The notes under the pieces: generated by a model
Databases searched by the model: none
What the model was told of the DNA's origin: nothing
What the model saw: the letters and a program-made list of their open reading frames with translations, nothing else
DNA from: Sulfurimonas sp. hsl 1-7
GTDB taxonomy: Bacteria; Campylobacterota; Campylobacteria; Campylobacterales; Sulfurimonadaceae
Assembly (NCBI RefSeq): GCF_030577135.1
Contig: NZ_JAUIRR010000001.1
Span: 372,001 to 436,000 of the forward strand
Direction: 5' to 3'
DNA length: 64,000 nt
Part shown: in pieces, positions 19,850-28,840 of the stretch
Layout: the number at the start of each line of letters is the position of its first letter
Position numbering within the stretch: the first letter of the stretch is position 1
Translations under genes and position numbers: made by a program

Positions 19850-19944
19850 GATTATATTTCTCTTTTATCACTTTTTATATACTATTTATTATACTCAGTG
19901 TTTTTATAAATGTTATATTCTGTGGAAGTGTTTTGGAGGATTTA

Positions 19945-21303
19945 TCACAGAGTAGGATTTAATGTAGCAAATTTTCCCACTTGTGCATTTAATTCCTCTT
20001 TTAATAGAAGATAGTTGAGTTTGTATTGTAAAACTTTTTTCTTTATCTCAAGAGTCTGTATCTCCCTTTGATTGAGAACAAAAAGGTTGCTGCTGCCTAC
20101 AAGATATTTTTTATTTTCCGCATTTTCAAGCTGTGTAGCGAGAGTAAGTTCTGTTTGTGCATTGTCTATATTTTGTTTGAGCAGATTTAAAGAGTTGATA
20201 ATATTTGTTAAAGAAGTTTTAATTTCACGCTCTTTTTGTTGTTGGAGCTTTTCTATGTTTGTTAAAGATTTTCCAATAGTTCCCAGTTGCGCTTTGTATC
20301 TGTTTCGCTCGATAGGAAAAGCAAGATCGAAAGAGAGTTTAAAACCGTTGTCGTATTTAAAATCATGTACACCGTACAAAGCGACATTAACCTCCGGGTA
20401 TTGCAGCAGATTGGCATTCTTTTTTTCTAAAAACAGTTTCTCTTTCTCATACTCCAACATTTTTAGATCGGGTCTGTTCTGTTTAGCCTCATTGATCGCA
20501 TTACTCAGCAATATATTTTCAACAGGTGTTTTTAGAACATCAACAAAATCGTATTTTTGCAAAAATGTTTCTTTTGAGATATTGAGATATTTTACAAAGT
20601 TTTCAAAACTGTTCTCATACTCTGTACCAATTGCCAGATACCTCTGTTTTCTATTTATAAGCTGTTGCTCCGCTTCGATCAGAGCTATCTTTGGAAATAA
20701 ACCGGAATCTATCTTCTGCTCTATAAAGCTTTTTCGTTTTTGTGCTTTTTGTAAAAGCTCTTTTTCATACTTAACAAGAAGTTTATTGTAAAGTACACGA
20801 TGGTAGTTATTTAAAACTTTGAGGTAAAAGAGGCGTAGATTATTGTTTGAACTATATTCTGTCCTTGAACTCTCAATCAGTGCCAGATCCAAGTTTGTCT
20901 TTTTTGTATTGGTGCCTTGGAGCAGGGCGTTTATCGGCATTTTAACACCAACTAAAACCTCACCCTCATCACCTGTTTTGATATTGTTATACTCTTGAGT
21001 CCCTTCTGCTTTTCTGTATGTAGCTATAAACTCCATCCCATTCTCGATCGGTTTTTTTACCGCAATATCATAGTACTCTCCGGTACTTGCAGGGTATTCT
21101 TTATGATCGTACTTTGCACTTAGTGTCGTATCGAACGCACTTTGGTGATAGTTCACTCTCTCTTTTGCTACATACTCCTGGTTTAAGAGCGGGTAGACAA
21201 AAGGGTTTGTCTCGTTGAGATATTGTGTAATAGTCGTAGATTTAAAGAGCTCTTTTGCATCTAAAAAAGAGATAGCGACTAAAAAAAGTAGTAATCTTCT
21301 CAT
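19945..21303 (-). CDS. TolC-family outer membrane channel protein
   Basis: A 452-residue protein with a signal peptide (MRRLLLFLVAISFLDA) followed by two long helical halves typical of outer membrane efflux proteins. Features include a central coiled coil (~175-215) and a second (~350-440) with a glutamine- and leucine-rich pattern. It is the last gene of a three-gene export operon and its ATG shares one base with the stop of the adaptor gene. It should form the periplasm-spanning duct that carries the substrate of the ABC/HlyD pair across the outer membrane. The substrate is unknown. The family is fairly clear from architecture and context; sequence motifs alone would be weaker. Confidence 0.82.
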   Translation of the reverse strand: MRRLLLFLVAISFLDAKELFKSTTITQYLNETNPFVYPLLNQEYVAKERVNYHQSAFDTTLSAKYDHKEYPASTGEYYDIAVKKPIENGMEFIATYRKAEGTQEYNNIKTGDEGEVLVGVKMPINALLQGTNTKKTNLDLALIESSRTEYSSNNNLRLFYLKVLNNYHRVLYNKLLVKYEKELLQKAQKRKSFIEQKIDSGLFPKIALIEAEQQLINRKQRYLAIGTEYENSFENFVKYLNISKETFLQKYDFVDVLKTPVENILLSNAINEAKQNRPDLKMLEYEKEKLFLEKKNANLLQYPEVNVALYGVHDFKYDNGFKLSFDLAFPIERNRYKAQLGTIGKSLTNIEKLQQQKEREIKTSLTNIINSLNLLKQNIDNAQTELTLATQLENAENKKYLVGSSNLFVLNQREIQTLEIKKKVLQYKLNYLLLKEELNAQVGKFATLNPTL

Positions 21304-22580
21304 TAGTACTTCTCTCTATCCGGGTGCACCATCTGTGGCGGCAGGGCATTCATTAAACGCCATAACTGATACCAAATAGGCACTGTTGAGAGTCTCACCC
21401 ATGCACTTGCTTGTGTTCCGATGCGCAGCTCATCACCTTTTGGCCAAGGCTCTTTTGGATCTTCAACTACATATGCGTAGTAGTACCCTTGTTCGTGAGA
21501 GATATGCTCAACTTTTTTGACAATTCCGCTAAATGAACCAAACTGTATCTTCGGCCATCCGCTGATCTGCAGTGCAGGCCAACCGTAGAACATAATTCGG
21601 ACAGGCAGACCCTCTTTGATCAAAGGCATATTAAAGTCAGATACTTTTAACCGGAGTGCTTTTTGTGTCACGCTCGGAGAGAAGTGTAGAATCTCTTCCC
21701 CTTTTTTAAGATATCTGTTTTTGTCATTTTTAAATACTCTTACAACATAGCCGTCTTTTTGTGCGATTACTTCTGCATTTTTATAACGTTCTATGGCAAT
21801 CGATTGTGTACTAAGCTGTTGGTTGAGATTTTTGAGCTTACTTTTTACCGTTAACGTCGTGTTCTCAATTGTATGGAGCTTATTAGTTGTTTGACTGAGA
21901 AATTTTGCTTTCTCTTTTTCTAATATACCCATATTTTTTTTCTCAATCTCAATATCGAGATCGATTTTTTTGAACTCTGCATTTGCTTTTATATAGCTGT
22001 TTTCAACCTTTTCAAAAGTACGTTTAGACTCTATCCCCTCATTATAAAGAGTTTTAATTCTCTCATAGTTTGCTTTTTCGATCTCATGGTTTTTTTCCAG
22101 AGATACTTTTTTAAACTCCAAGCTCTTTATCTTGTTTTGAACCTGTTTTACCTTCTCTTCATAAACCTCTAAACCATGCTCAAGGTAGTTTTGGGTTTGA
22201 TGGTGTTGTTTTTCAAGGTTTTTGATCTCAAATGTTGTGTTTTCTATCTGATGCTCTAAATTTTGTTCAATCTGTTCAAGTTTATGTAGATAGTTTGTAT
22301 CGAGATCCACCATCTTAAAAAGGGACTCACCTTTTTTTACAAACTGATTCTCCCCAACATAAAACTTCTCTACAAAACCGTCAACAGGTGCTAAGATCGA
22401 GTAATCTCTTTGTGTTGGGTCTAGGGCGATTATGCTCCCTTTGCCTTTTACCGTTTGTTGCCAAGGTAAAAAGAGCATAGAAAAAAGGATGAGTACTATA
22501 GTAAAACTAAATATCCATATCTTTTTAACAACAGGGCTGAGTTCAACTTTATTGACAACGTTAAACTGATACTTATCCAT
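21303..22580 (-). CDS. HlyD-family periplasmic adaptor (membrane fusion) protein
   Basis: About 425 residues from ATG 22580; a GTG at 22592 would add four residues. One membrane helix lies near residues 22-44 (WIFSFTIVLILFSMLFLPW). A biotinyl-lipoyl-like half-motif follows (APVDGFVEKFYVGENQFVKKGE), then a long coiled coil (~100-260) and the second lipoyl half (AQKDGYVVRVFKNDKNRYLKKGE). A beta-barrel region (~290-390) ends in PQMVHPDREKY. It bridges the inner-membrane ABC subunit and the TolC-like channel. It overlaps the upstream ABC gene by 8 bases and abuts the TolC-like gene. The long coiled coil fits a type I secretion or large-efflux adaptor. Confidence 0.87.
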   Translation of the reverse strand: MDKYQFNVVNKVELSPVVKKIWIFSFTIVLILFSMLFLPWQQTVKGKGSIIALDPTQRDYSILAPVDGFVEKFYVGENQFVKKGESLFKMVDLDTNYLHKLEQIEQNLEHQIENTTFEIKNLEKQHHQTQNYLEHGLEVYEEKVKQVQNKIKSLEFKKVSLEKNHEIEKANYERIKTLYNEGIESKRTFEKVENSYIKANAEFKKIDLDIEIEKKNMGILEKEKAKFLSQTTNKLHTIENTTLTVKSKLKNLNQQLSTQSIAIERYKNAEVIAQKDGYVVRVFKNDKNRYLKKGEEILHFSPSVTQKALRLKVSDFNMPLIKEGLPVRIMFYGWPALQISGWPKIQFGSFSGIVKKVEHISHEQGYYYAYVVEDPKEPWPKGDELRIGTQASAWVRLSTVPIWYQLWRLMNALPPQMVHPDREKY

Positions 22581-23532
22581 TTTGCTGCTCACTTAACGAT
22601 AAAGATAGTTTGTCTACTTTGTAGAGACCTTCAACGATGTCGTAAATATAGTCTATCTGTTTTACAAATCCTTTGAGGGCATTTGTAATAGAGACTACAA
22701 TAATTTCAGCCGCTACAAATTCACCAAGGGGTAAATGACCGTTGATTACCAGATAACCACCTAGAATCAGGAAACTGCTAAATACGATTCCCTCCATAAT
22801 AAATGTGAGTGTAAGTTGTCTGATAATCACTCTAAACATATTGATTCTTGAATCTACAAAATCACTAAGATAGCCGTCAAACTCTTCTAGAACCTCTTTT
22901 GGAGTTCCCTCTTTGTATGGAATATGCTGAAGATAGTAGATCGAAGAGTGTTTTGCATCTGAACGGGCAATAGCATAGTTAATCCCGTTACGTCCAAGCA
23001 GAATAATCAGCACAAAAAATAGAAAAAATAAAAAAAATCCTGCACTAAAAAGGTAGGGATTAAAAGCAAGAAGTAGCAGTAAACTTACTATTACTTTAAT
23101 AATAAGACCTGTTCCGTCAAGGAGTAAAACCGGGAAAACCTTTTGGATTGAAGTGATGTCAAAAAAGTAGTTCATCAGTTTATCCATAGAGTGCTTTGTC
23201 TCCAGCGCCGCTTTTTGCAAAGCAGTAGCCATTGTAGATATCTTTATACCGCTGCTGACAAAGATTTTTTGTTGAAACTTTTCAATGATGTACTCTTTCA
23301 TGATTTGTAACATCGTTGTAAGTATAAAAATTACAATTACGATCAAACCTAGTATAAATACGGAAATAGAACTATGTGCTAACACGCTGTTGATGATAAA
23401 CACGGATGCAAGGGGAATTGATAAAACCAAAATTGCTTCAATAGCAGAATAGTATAAAAGATAAAATATATTTTTTTTATCTTGGGTAACTATTTCGGCA
23501 ATATTTTTGAAAATTTTTTTTTCTATACTCAT
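22573..23532 (-). CDS. ABC exporter transmembrane domain without ATPase domain
   Basis: A 319-residue membrane protein with about six hydrophobic helices (near 25-50, 57-75, 130-155, 160-180, 240-265 and 270-295). It has the intracellular-loop character of type I ABC exporters such as HlyB/PrtD transmembrane regions (the 75-110 loop, and LPLGEFVAAEIIVVSI near the end). The usual nucleotide-binding domain is absent: no Walker A, LSGGQ or Walker B occurs before the stop, which lies inside the overlap with the next gene. No stray ATPase frame follows it. Either a separate ATPase encoded elsewhere partners it, or it is a naturally minimal subunit. The intact overlaps with hlyD argue against a recent truncation. 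Confidence 0.75.
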   Translation of the reverse strand: MSIEKKIFKNIAEIVTQDKKNIFYLLYYSAIEAILVLSIPLASVFIINSVLAHSSISVFILGLIVIVIFILTTMLQIMKEYIIEKFQQKIFVSSGIKISTMATALQKAALETKHSMDKLMNYFFDITSIQKVFPVLLLDGTGLIIKVIVSLLLLLAFNPYLFSAGFFLFFLFFVLIILLGRNGINYAIARSDAKHSSIYYLQHIPYKEGTPKEVLEEFDGYLSDFVDSRINMFRVIIRQLTLTFIMEGIVFSSFLILGGYLVINGHLPLGEFVAAEIIVVSITNALKGFVKQIDYIYDIVEGLYKVDKLSLSLSEQQNG

Positions 23533-23750
23533 TTAGTATACAACCTTTAAAAAAGTTTATTATTATATTGTCAAATAGAAAATATCATTTAAACAAATGG
23601 AACTATTATGATTTTTTAAAAATAAAATGAACTTTAAAAATTGTAGCATAAATACAGAGTGTATATTTGTTAATAATAATTATTTTTAATAAAAATAAAA
23701 TAAAAATGTGATACCATTCAAGCGAAAATTTTTACGGAGTGTATTGATAA

Positions 23751-24869
23751 ATGTTATTTGGAAACAGTAAAGAGCTTGAATTAGAGTTGGCCAAAAAAGA
23801 GAATCGAATTAAAGAATTAGAGTTAGCCTTGAAAAAGTCAGAGACTCAGATAGAGGAGTTAAAATATAAAGCGAATAACTCCGAAACAGACAAAATAATG
23901 AATGAGTTGATAAAGTCATTGACGGGTAATCTGACTGAAGGGTGTAACAGAGATCTTCATTATCTGCAAAATGACTTGACAGACAATGTATCGGCACTCG
24001 AAGATATCACGGTGAAAAATCAAGAAAGTTTGGATTTTACTTCAGAGTGTTCTACTGAAATCGACAAGCTTGTTGAGATTTTACATACTTTGCTTGAACA
24101 TATTACACATACCTATACACAAGTTGAGACACTTAACAATAGTGTTGAAAATATTACAGATGTTATTAACCTAATTAAAGATATTTCCGATCAAACAAAT
24201 CTCTTAGCACTTAATGCTGCTATTGAAGCTGCTCGTGCCGGTGAACACGGTCGTGGTTTTGCCGTGGTTGCCGATGAAGTAAGAAAACTGGCTGAGCGTA
24301 CGCAAAAAGCAACTTCAGAAGTAGAAATTACCGTTCAGGGACTTAAACAAAACACTCAAGAGGTACATGAACACTCTCGTGCTATGGAGACGTTATCACA
24401 CCAGTCAAATGATCAGATGAACCTTTTTCAGCAAAAAATGGTGCACCTAAAAGAGAATGCAACGGTGATAGAACAAGAAACAACTGATGTTACATATGCC
24501 ATCTTTACAATCCTTAGTAAACTCGATCATCTTCTGTTTAAAGCAAACGGTTATAAAACGGTATTTAGACAAGAGGTTCATACAGATTTTGCAAGTGAAA
24601 AAGAGTGTAGACTTGGAAAATGGTATGACAACGGTATCGGATTTGAAAAATTCAGTAAGTGCCCGAGTTATGCACAAATGGCAGAGCCGCATAAAGAGGT
24701 ACACGATAGTATTAAAAAAGCTGTTGAGTGTGTAGAAAAAGGAACTTGTACGCAAGAATCGCAAAATGTAATGACATATTTTAATCAAGCTGAAGAGGCA
24801 AGTAAAAAGGTTATAGAACTCTTAACAAAGCTTCTAAAAGAGGAAAAAAGTATAAGACATACCCTTTAA
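23751..24869 (+). CDS. soluble methyl-accepting chemotaxis protein with C-terminal CZB zinc domain
   Basis: A 372-residue cytoplasmic chemoreceptor with no membrane helix. An N-terminal coiled coil (1-60) leads to the signalling hairpin with the highly conserved tip around residues 143-180 ([24 protein letters not shown], quoted in part: [18 protein letters not shown]). The last ~110 residues form a chemoreceptor zinc-binding domain, seen as the helix with [12 protein letters not shown], the cysteine in CRLGKWY and the histidines of PHKEVH. The layout matches Helicobacter TlpD, a cytosolic receptor linked to reactive oxygen and energy taxis. Role here by analogy: redox or hypochlorite-type sensing through the zinc thiolate. 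It has its own upstream region and is divergent from the export operon. Confidence 0.93.
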   Translation: MLFGNSKELELELAKKENRIKELELALKKSETQIEELKYKANNSETDKIMNELIKSLTGNLTEGCNRDLHYLQNDLTDNVSALEDITVKNQESLDFTSECSTEIDKLVEILHTLLEHITHTYTQVETLNNSVENITDVINLIKDISDQTNLLALNAAIEAARAGEHGRGFAVVADEVRKLAERTQKATSEVEITVQGLKQNTQEVHEHSRAMETLSHQSNDQMNLFQQKMVHLKENATVIEQETTDVTYAIFTILSKLDHLLFKANGYKTVFRQEVHTDFASEKECRLGKWYDNGIGFEKFSKCPSYAQMAEPHKEVHDSIKKAVECVEKGTCTQESQNVMTYFNQAEEASKKVIELLTKLLKEEKSIRHTL

Positions 24870-24931
24870 TCACTTTTTAAACAAATACTTAGGATAATAG
24901 GCACATATCAAGTAGAGAAGAAAGGTATCTA

Positions 24932-25906
24932 ATGCATATTATTCGATATTTAATTATTCTTGTGATAATCAGTGCATTAAATGGTAATGAGCCTCAAAAA
25001 GTATCTCAAAATAAAAAGATAGCTTATTTAGTATCTGATTTAAAAATCCCTTTTTGGGATATTATGAGAAAAGGGATTGTATACAAAACAAATACACTCG
25101 GTTATGAACTTCAAATATATGATGCTCAAAACAGTTTAGAAAAAGAGTTGAAAAATACCGTAAAAGCAATTAAAAGCAAAGTAGACGGTATTATTGTTTC
25201 ACCTCTAAACTCCTCCTCCTGCGTCACAATTTTAAAACTGGCAAAGCGTGCAAATATTCCGGTAGTTATCTCTGATATTGGAACCGACAAGGGGGAGTAT
25301 GTCTCCTATGTCGCATCGAACAATCAGCAGGGTGCTTATGCTATAGCAAAAGTTTTAGTTAAACAGATGAAAGCATTGGGCTGGGAAAATGGAACTGTCG
25401 GCATTATAGCGATTCCTCAAAAACGTTCAAACGGAAAAGCCAGAACAGCAGGCTTTTTAAAAGGACTTTACGAAAACAACATCAGAAGCAGCAGTCTAAA
25501 ACAGCAAGTAGATTTTTCTTACAAAGAGACTTACGATTACACTATGCAAATGATAAAAGCAGATCCAAACTTAAGAGCTATATGGCTCCAAGGATCAGAT
25601 AAGTACACGGGAGCACTCGATGCTATCAAAGATGCGAGAAAAAGTGGTGAAATTTTACTCGTTACATTCGATGCCGAGCCTGTCTTTTTAGAGTTGATAC
25701 CAAAAGGTGTAGTGATAGGTGCAGCTATGCAACAGCCATTTTTAATGGGTGAGAAAGCGATGTCTTTGTTAGATAAACACCTCAAAGGCAAGGTTGTTAA
25801 AAAGAGCATAGAATTACCGGTACTTGCAATTTCTAAAGAAAATATAGGTGCAAAGTTAGATGTAATAAAGAGAAATGTTTTAGGATTAGATTCAGATGAT
25901 AGATAG
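24932..25906 (+). CDS. periplasmic sugar-binding-protein-like sensor (Peripla_BP_4 / TorT type)
   Basis: A 324-residue protein with an N-terminal signal peptide (~1-18). Its fold is that of type I periplasmic binding proteins: KKIAYLVSDLKIPFWDIMRKG near the N-terminus, VDGIIVSPLNSS, IPVVISDIG, SNNQQGAYAIAK and LLVTFDAEP. No ABC permease or ATPase is nearby. Instead it overlaps by 11 bases the start of a transmembrane diguanylate cyclase, so it most likely acts as the periplasmic ligand-sensing partner of that cyclase, as TorT does for the TorS kinase. The ligand cannot be told from sequence. An AAAGG ribosome site precedes the ATG. Confidence 0.85.
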   Translation: MHIIRYLIILVIISALNGNEPQKVSQNKKIAYLVSDLKIPFWDIMRKGIVYKTNTLGYELQIYDAQNSLEKELKNTVKAIKSKVDGIIVSPLNSSSCVTILKLAKRANIPVVISDIGTDKGEYVSYVASNNQQGAYAIAKVLVKQMKALGWENGTVGIIAIPQKRSNGKARTAGFLKGLYENNIRSSSLKQQVDFSYKETYDYTMQMIKADPNLRAIWLQGSDKYTGALDAIKDARKSGEILLVTFDAEPVFLELIPKGVVIGAAMQQPFLMGEKAMSLLDKHLKGKVVKKSIELPVLAISKENIGAKLDVIKRNVLGLDSDDR

Positions 25907-28274
25907 GTTAAGATTTAATTCATTACATGTACACCTGAGTATCATTATTGTTGTAACTGTTTCGATCTTCTTTGGTTTTTACTCTTTATACCTTTATTCG
26001 CAAACAAAAGAAGAGGTTGATCACCAGATGAAGAGTGAGCTTACCAGAAACATTGAGTCCGTTTCTGGAAGTATTGCAAGGTATATGGATGCATATTCTC
26101 CAAATGAGTATCAAAAAATTGTTATTGATTTAGTCAAAAAGCAAAATATTGCAGCAATAATTATTGATGATTATAAGATGAAAAAGATTCTAGGGGAAAA
26201 AGATTACAAAGTGGGGTATATTAAAGAGAAAAATGTAACTGCTGAGATAGATTTTAACGATCGTAAGCAATTATCCTTACTTAATCATCCATATTATAAA
26301 GAGACTATTGAACTTAAAAATATAAATGGTCAAAAGCTGGGAGAGATCACTTTTTTCTTATCGAATGAGGTGATAAAAAAAGAGATTGAAAAGATTATTG
26401 AACAAAATCTTTTTTTAGCTATTTTAACTTCCCTATTTATGATCTTTATACTTTTTATCTCTATCAAGTATTTTATTTTAAATCATTTAACACGTATAGT
26501 TGATGTTATTAGTTACTATGACCAAGATGGTATCCCTATCGGTGAAATAGAGAGTGAAGGCTCTTTTGAGATCCGTTATATTATTGACAGAATCAATACA
26601 ATGATTAAATTGATCAAGAAATCGCGAGAAGAACTTCAAACAAACTATGAACTTTTACAAACTGAAAAAGATAGATTTCAGCTCACTATTAAAGCTACAA
26701 ATGACGGTATCTGGGATTGGAATCTTAAAACTGATGAAGTGTTTTTTTCAAAACGCTGGAAAAGTATGTTAGGTTACTCTGAAGATGAGATTACCAACGA
26801 TGTAAACGAGTGGGAGAAAAGAGTCCACCCTGATGATCTGGAAAAAGCACTCTCTGACCTTGATGCACATCTTAACGGCAAGACACCTGTATATGAAAAT
26901 GAGCACAGAGTACAGCATAAAGATGGACACTGGTTATGGATTCTAGATAGAGGGAAAGCTTTATTTGATGAAGAGGGTAAGCCATATAGAATGTTGGGGT
27001 TTCATACCGATATGACACAACGCCATAAGTTTATAGAGTCTTTAAAGGTGGAGCAAGAAAGATATAAAAGCTTACTTGAGTTATCGAGTGACGGGATCCA
27101 TTTAATCGATCATGACGGTAAGCTGTATGAGTATAGTGAGTCATTTTTGAAAATGTTGGGATATACAAGAGAGGAAGCAAAAAATTTAAATGTGAGTGAC
27201 TGGGATGCTAAAATCCCTAAAGAAGAGATCAAAGCATTTATTCAAAAACTAATAAAAGAACCTCAATCTTTTGAAACGATACATAAACGTAAAGATGGTT
27301 CAACATTTATTGTCAGTATCAATGCTAAAGGGATAGAAATAGGTGGGGAACAATATATCTATGCATCTGCAAGAGATGTCACAAAAGAGAAACAGCATCA
27401 ACTGGAGATAAGAAGAAAATTACAAAGGTTCGTAGATACTCAAAGTTCTATTGTAATTTTAACAAACGGTAAAGATTTGAAATTTGCCAACAATACTTTC
27501 TTAGACTTTTTCGGTTGTAAAAATATTGAAGAGTTCTTAGAAACATATAGATGTATCTGCGATAAATTTATAGAACAAGAGAAGTTTTTTCATTTAGGAA
27601 AAGTACAAGAAGGTGAGAAGGATTGGATAGATAGCTTATTGCATCTTAGCGGCAGACAAAGAGTTGTTGCCATGAAAAACAGTGAAGGTGTAATACATGC
27701 ATTTAATGTTGCAATTAATAAGTATGAAGGTGATGAGTATATTGTAAACTTTACAGATATTAGTGACACTATGAGTGAAAAATTTGAATTAGCACAACAA
27801 GCATCTGTAGATACACTGACAAATGCGTACAATAGAATGTATTTTAATCAAAATATAGAGTATATAGTAAACCATCATACAAAAAATAATATGAATACCG
27901 GCATTATCATGTTCGATATCGATAAGTTTAAAGATGTTAACGATACATATGGGCATGACGTAGGTGATTATGTATTAAAAACATTAGTACAGATAGTACA
28001 AAGATATACAAGGACAAACGATAAAGTGATCCGTTGGGGTGGTGAAGAGTTTATTATTGTATGTGCTACAAGCGGAGAAGATACGTTAGAGAAGATAGCC
28101 GAGTATCTCCGCAGTACAATTGAAAACTATAAGTTTGACTATGTTGAGAAAGTTACGTGTAGTTTTGGTTGTGCCGTTCATGAACTTGACAGAGATATAT
28201 TAAAAACTATCAAAGAAGCGGACCAAAAACTTTATCAGGCAAAAGAGCAGGGTAGAAACAGGGTTGTATGTTAA
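25896..28274 (+). CDS. transmembrane diguanylate cyclase (periplasmic domain-PAS x3-GGDEF)
   Basis: A 792-residue inner membrane protein. Helix 1 lies at ~14-34 and helix 2 at ~168-190, flanking a ~130-residue periplasmic domain that could dock the binding protein encoded just upstream. Three PAS domains follow (~265-385, ~387-500 and ~505-620); the third has the cysteine pair of CICDKF. The GGDEF domain ends the protein with GGEEF, preceded by RTND five residues upstream, so catalysis and I-site feedback both look intact. The gene overlaps the binding-protein gene by 11 bases. It is predicted to turn a periplasmic ligand signal into c-di-GMP. It is convergent with the superoxide reductase gene. 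Confidence 0.93.
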   Translation: MIDRLRFNSLHVHLSIIIVVTVSIFFGFYSLYLYSQTKEEVDHQMKSELTRNIESVSGSIARYMDAYSPNEYQKIVIDLVKKQNIAAIIIDDYKMKKILGEKDYKVGYIKEKNVTAEIDFNDRKQLSLLNHPYYKETIELKNINGQKLGEITFFLSNEVIKKEIEKIIEQNLFLAILTSLFMIFILFISIKYFILNHLTRIVDVISYYDQDGIPIGEIESEGSFEIRYIIDRINTMIKLIKKSREELQTNYELLQTEKDRFQLTIKATNDGIWDWNLKTDEVFFSKRWKSMLGYSEDEITNDVNEWEKRVHPDDLEKALSDLDAHLNGKTPVYENEHRVQHKDGHWLWILDRGKALFDEEGKPYRMLGFHTDMTQRHKFIESLKVEQERYKSLLELSSDGIHLIDHDGKLYEYSESFLKMLGYTREEAKNLNVSDWDAKIPKEEIKAFIQKLIKEPQSFETIHKRKDGSTFIVSINAKGIEIGGEQYIYASARDVTKEKQHQLEIRRKLQRFVDTQSSIVILTNGKDLKFANNTFLDFFGCKNIEEFLETYRCICDKFIEQEKFFHLGKVQEGEKDWIDSLLHLSGRQRVVAMKNSEGVIHAFNVAINKYEGDEYIVNFTDISDTMSEKFELAQQASVDTLTNAYNRMYFNQNIEYIVNHHTKNNMNTGIIMFDIDKFKDVNDTYGHDVGDYVLKTLVQIVQRYTRTNDKVIRWGGEEFIIVCATSGEDTLEKIAEYLRSTIENYKFDYVEKVTCSFGCAVHELDRDILKTIKEADQKLYQAKEQGRNRVVC

Positions 28275-28289
28275 AACGATTGTAGGGAA

Positions 28290-28337
28290 AAAGTAAAAAA
28301 GAAAGATTCTGCAGAAGCTAAAGGCCTCTACAGATTC
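28290..28337 (-). terminator. rho-independent-like terminator for the superoxide reductase gene
   Basis: Arms 28306-28318 and 28324-28336 pair at 10 of 13 positions around a 5-base loop. On the minus strand the hairpin is followed by a T-rich run (TTTCTTTTTT, 28304-28295). It sits 22 bases after the superoxide reductase stop. No comparable T run follows on the plus strand, so it serves the leftward gene. Confidence 0.55.
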
Positions 28338-28357
28338 GAAATAAAAGAGCGTATAGC

Positions 28358-28744
28358 TTATTCAGCTACTTCAACAACAACTGGAGTTGATTCCCAGATA
28401 CCGTGTTTAGTACAGTAACCGTGAGCAACTAGGTTTAGTTTTTTACCCATTGGACGGATGTTGAAAGTTACTTCAGCGTGAGATTTTTCATTTCCTAATG
28501 TACCTGGTACGAAAGAAGCAGAAGCTAATTTAGTTTCACCGTTGAAAAGAGTGATAGATTCGATGAAGTGATCGAAATCATCAGGGTGAGTATATTCTTG
28601 ACCCATTTTTACATTTACTGCAAGCATTTCACCTTTTTTAGCTTCACCTTCTACTGTGATGAATGGAGAGTGACGATCAATAAGGTCTTTTTTCGCTTCT
28701 CTTTCTACTGTATCAATATCAACATATTTGTTAATTGTTGGCAT
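28358..28744 (-). CDS. superoxide reductase (neelaredoxin/desulfoferrodoxin iron domain)
   Basis: A 128-residue cytoplasmic protein formed by the single iron-binding domain of class II superoxide reductases. The expected non-haem iron ligands are visible: H25 in RHSPFI, H53 in THPDDF, H59 in DHFIES, C111 in YCTKHG and H114. It reduces superoxide to hydrogen peroxide without forming oxygen, using rubredoxin-type donors in known members. The lysine usually found just before the first histidine (EKH) is replaced by arginine (DRH), and the N-terminus is about 20 residues longer than the core. It is transcribed alone, with an AAAGGA ribosome site, a dyad in its upstream region and a hairpin terminator behind it. 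Confidence 0.85.
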   Translation of the reverse strand: MPTINKYVDIDTVEREAKKDLIDRHSPFITVEGEAKKGEMLAVNVKMGQEYTHPDDFDHFIESITLFNGETKLASASFVPGTLGNEKSHAEVTFNIRPMGKKLNLVAHGYCTKHGIWESTPVVVEVAE

Positions 28745-28805
28745 TTTCTATCCTTTTTTTAATTTAATTGTAGTATTGTAACCATAAAAACTTTTAGCAA
28801 AACAT

Positions 28806-28830
28806 AAATAAGAGTATATTTGTCTTATTT
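28806..28830. promoter_or_regulatory. perfect 8-bp dyad upstream of superoxide reductase
   Basis: AAATAAGA at 28806-28813 and TCTTATTT at 28823-28830 form a perfect inverted repeat with a 9-base spacer, about 60-85 bases upstream of the superoxide reductase ATG. It also lies just after the stop of the OB-fold gene. It could be an operator for an oxidative-stress or iron regulator or a weak terminator of the gene upstream. A TACAAT -10-like hexamer lies nearer the gene (28780-28775, minus strand). Confidence 0.35.
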
Positions 28831-28840
28831 AAGTCTTTTT

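Noticed and set aside
20072-20791. A 239-codon open frame on the + strand inside the TolC-like gene
   Set aside because: It is antisense to a well-supported outer membrane protein gene, is serine/leucine/cysteine-rich in a way typical of reverse-frame translation, and has no ribosome site or recognisable motif.
22573-23532. Pseudogene call for the short ABC subunit
   Set aside because: The frame is intact, helices are complete, and start/stop overlaps with hlyD are tidy; no ATPase-domain remnants follow in any frame. Kept as a gene and raised as a finding instead.
28358-28744. SoxY/SoxZ-type sulfur carrier for the 128-residue protein
   Set aside because: Size is similar, but the HxP, HP, DHF and YCTKHG ligand pattern fits superoxide reductase, and there is no GGCG carrier tail.
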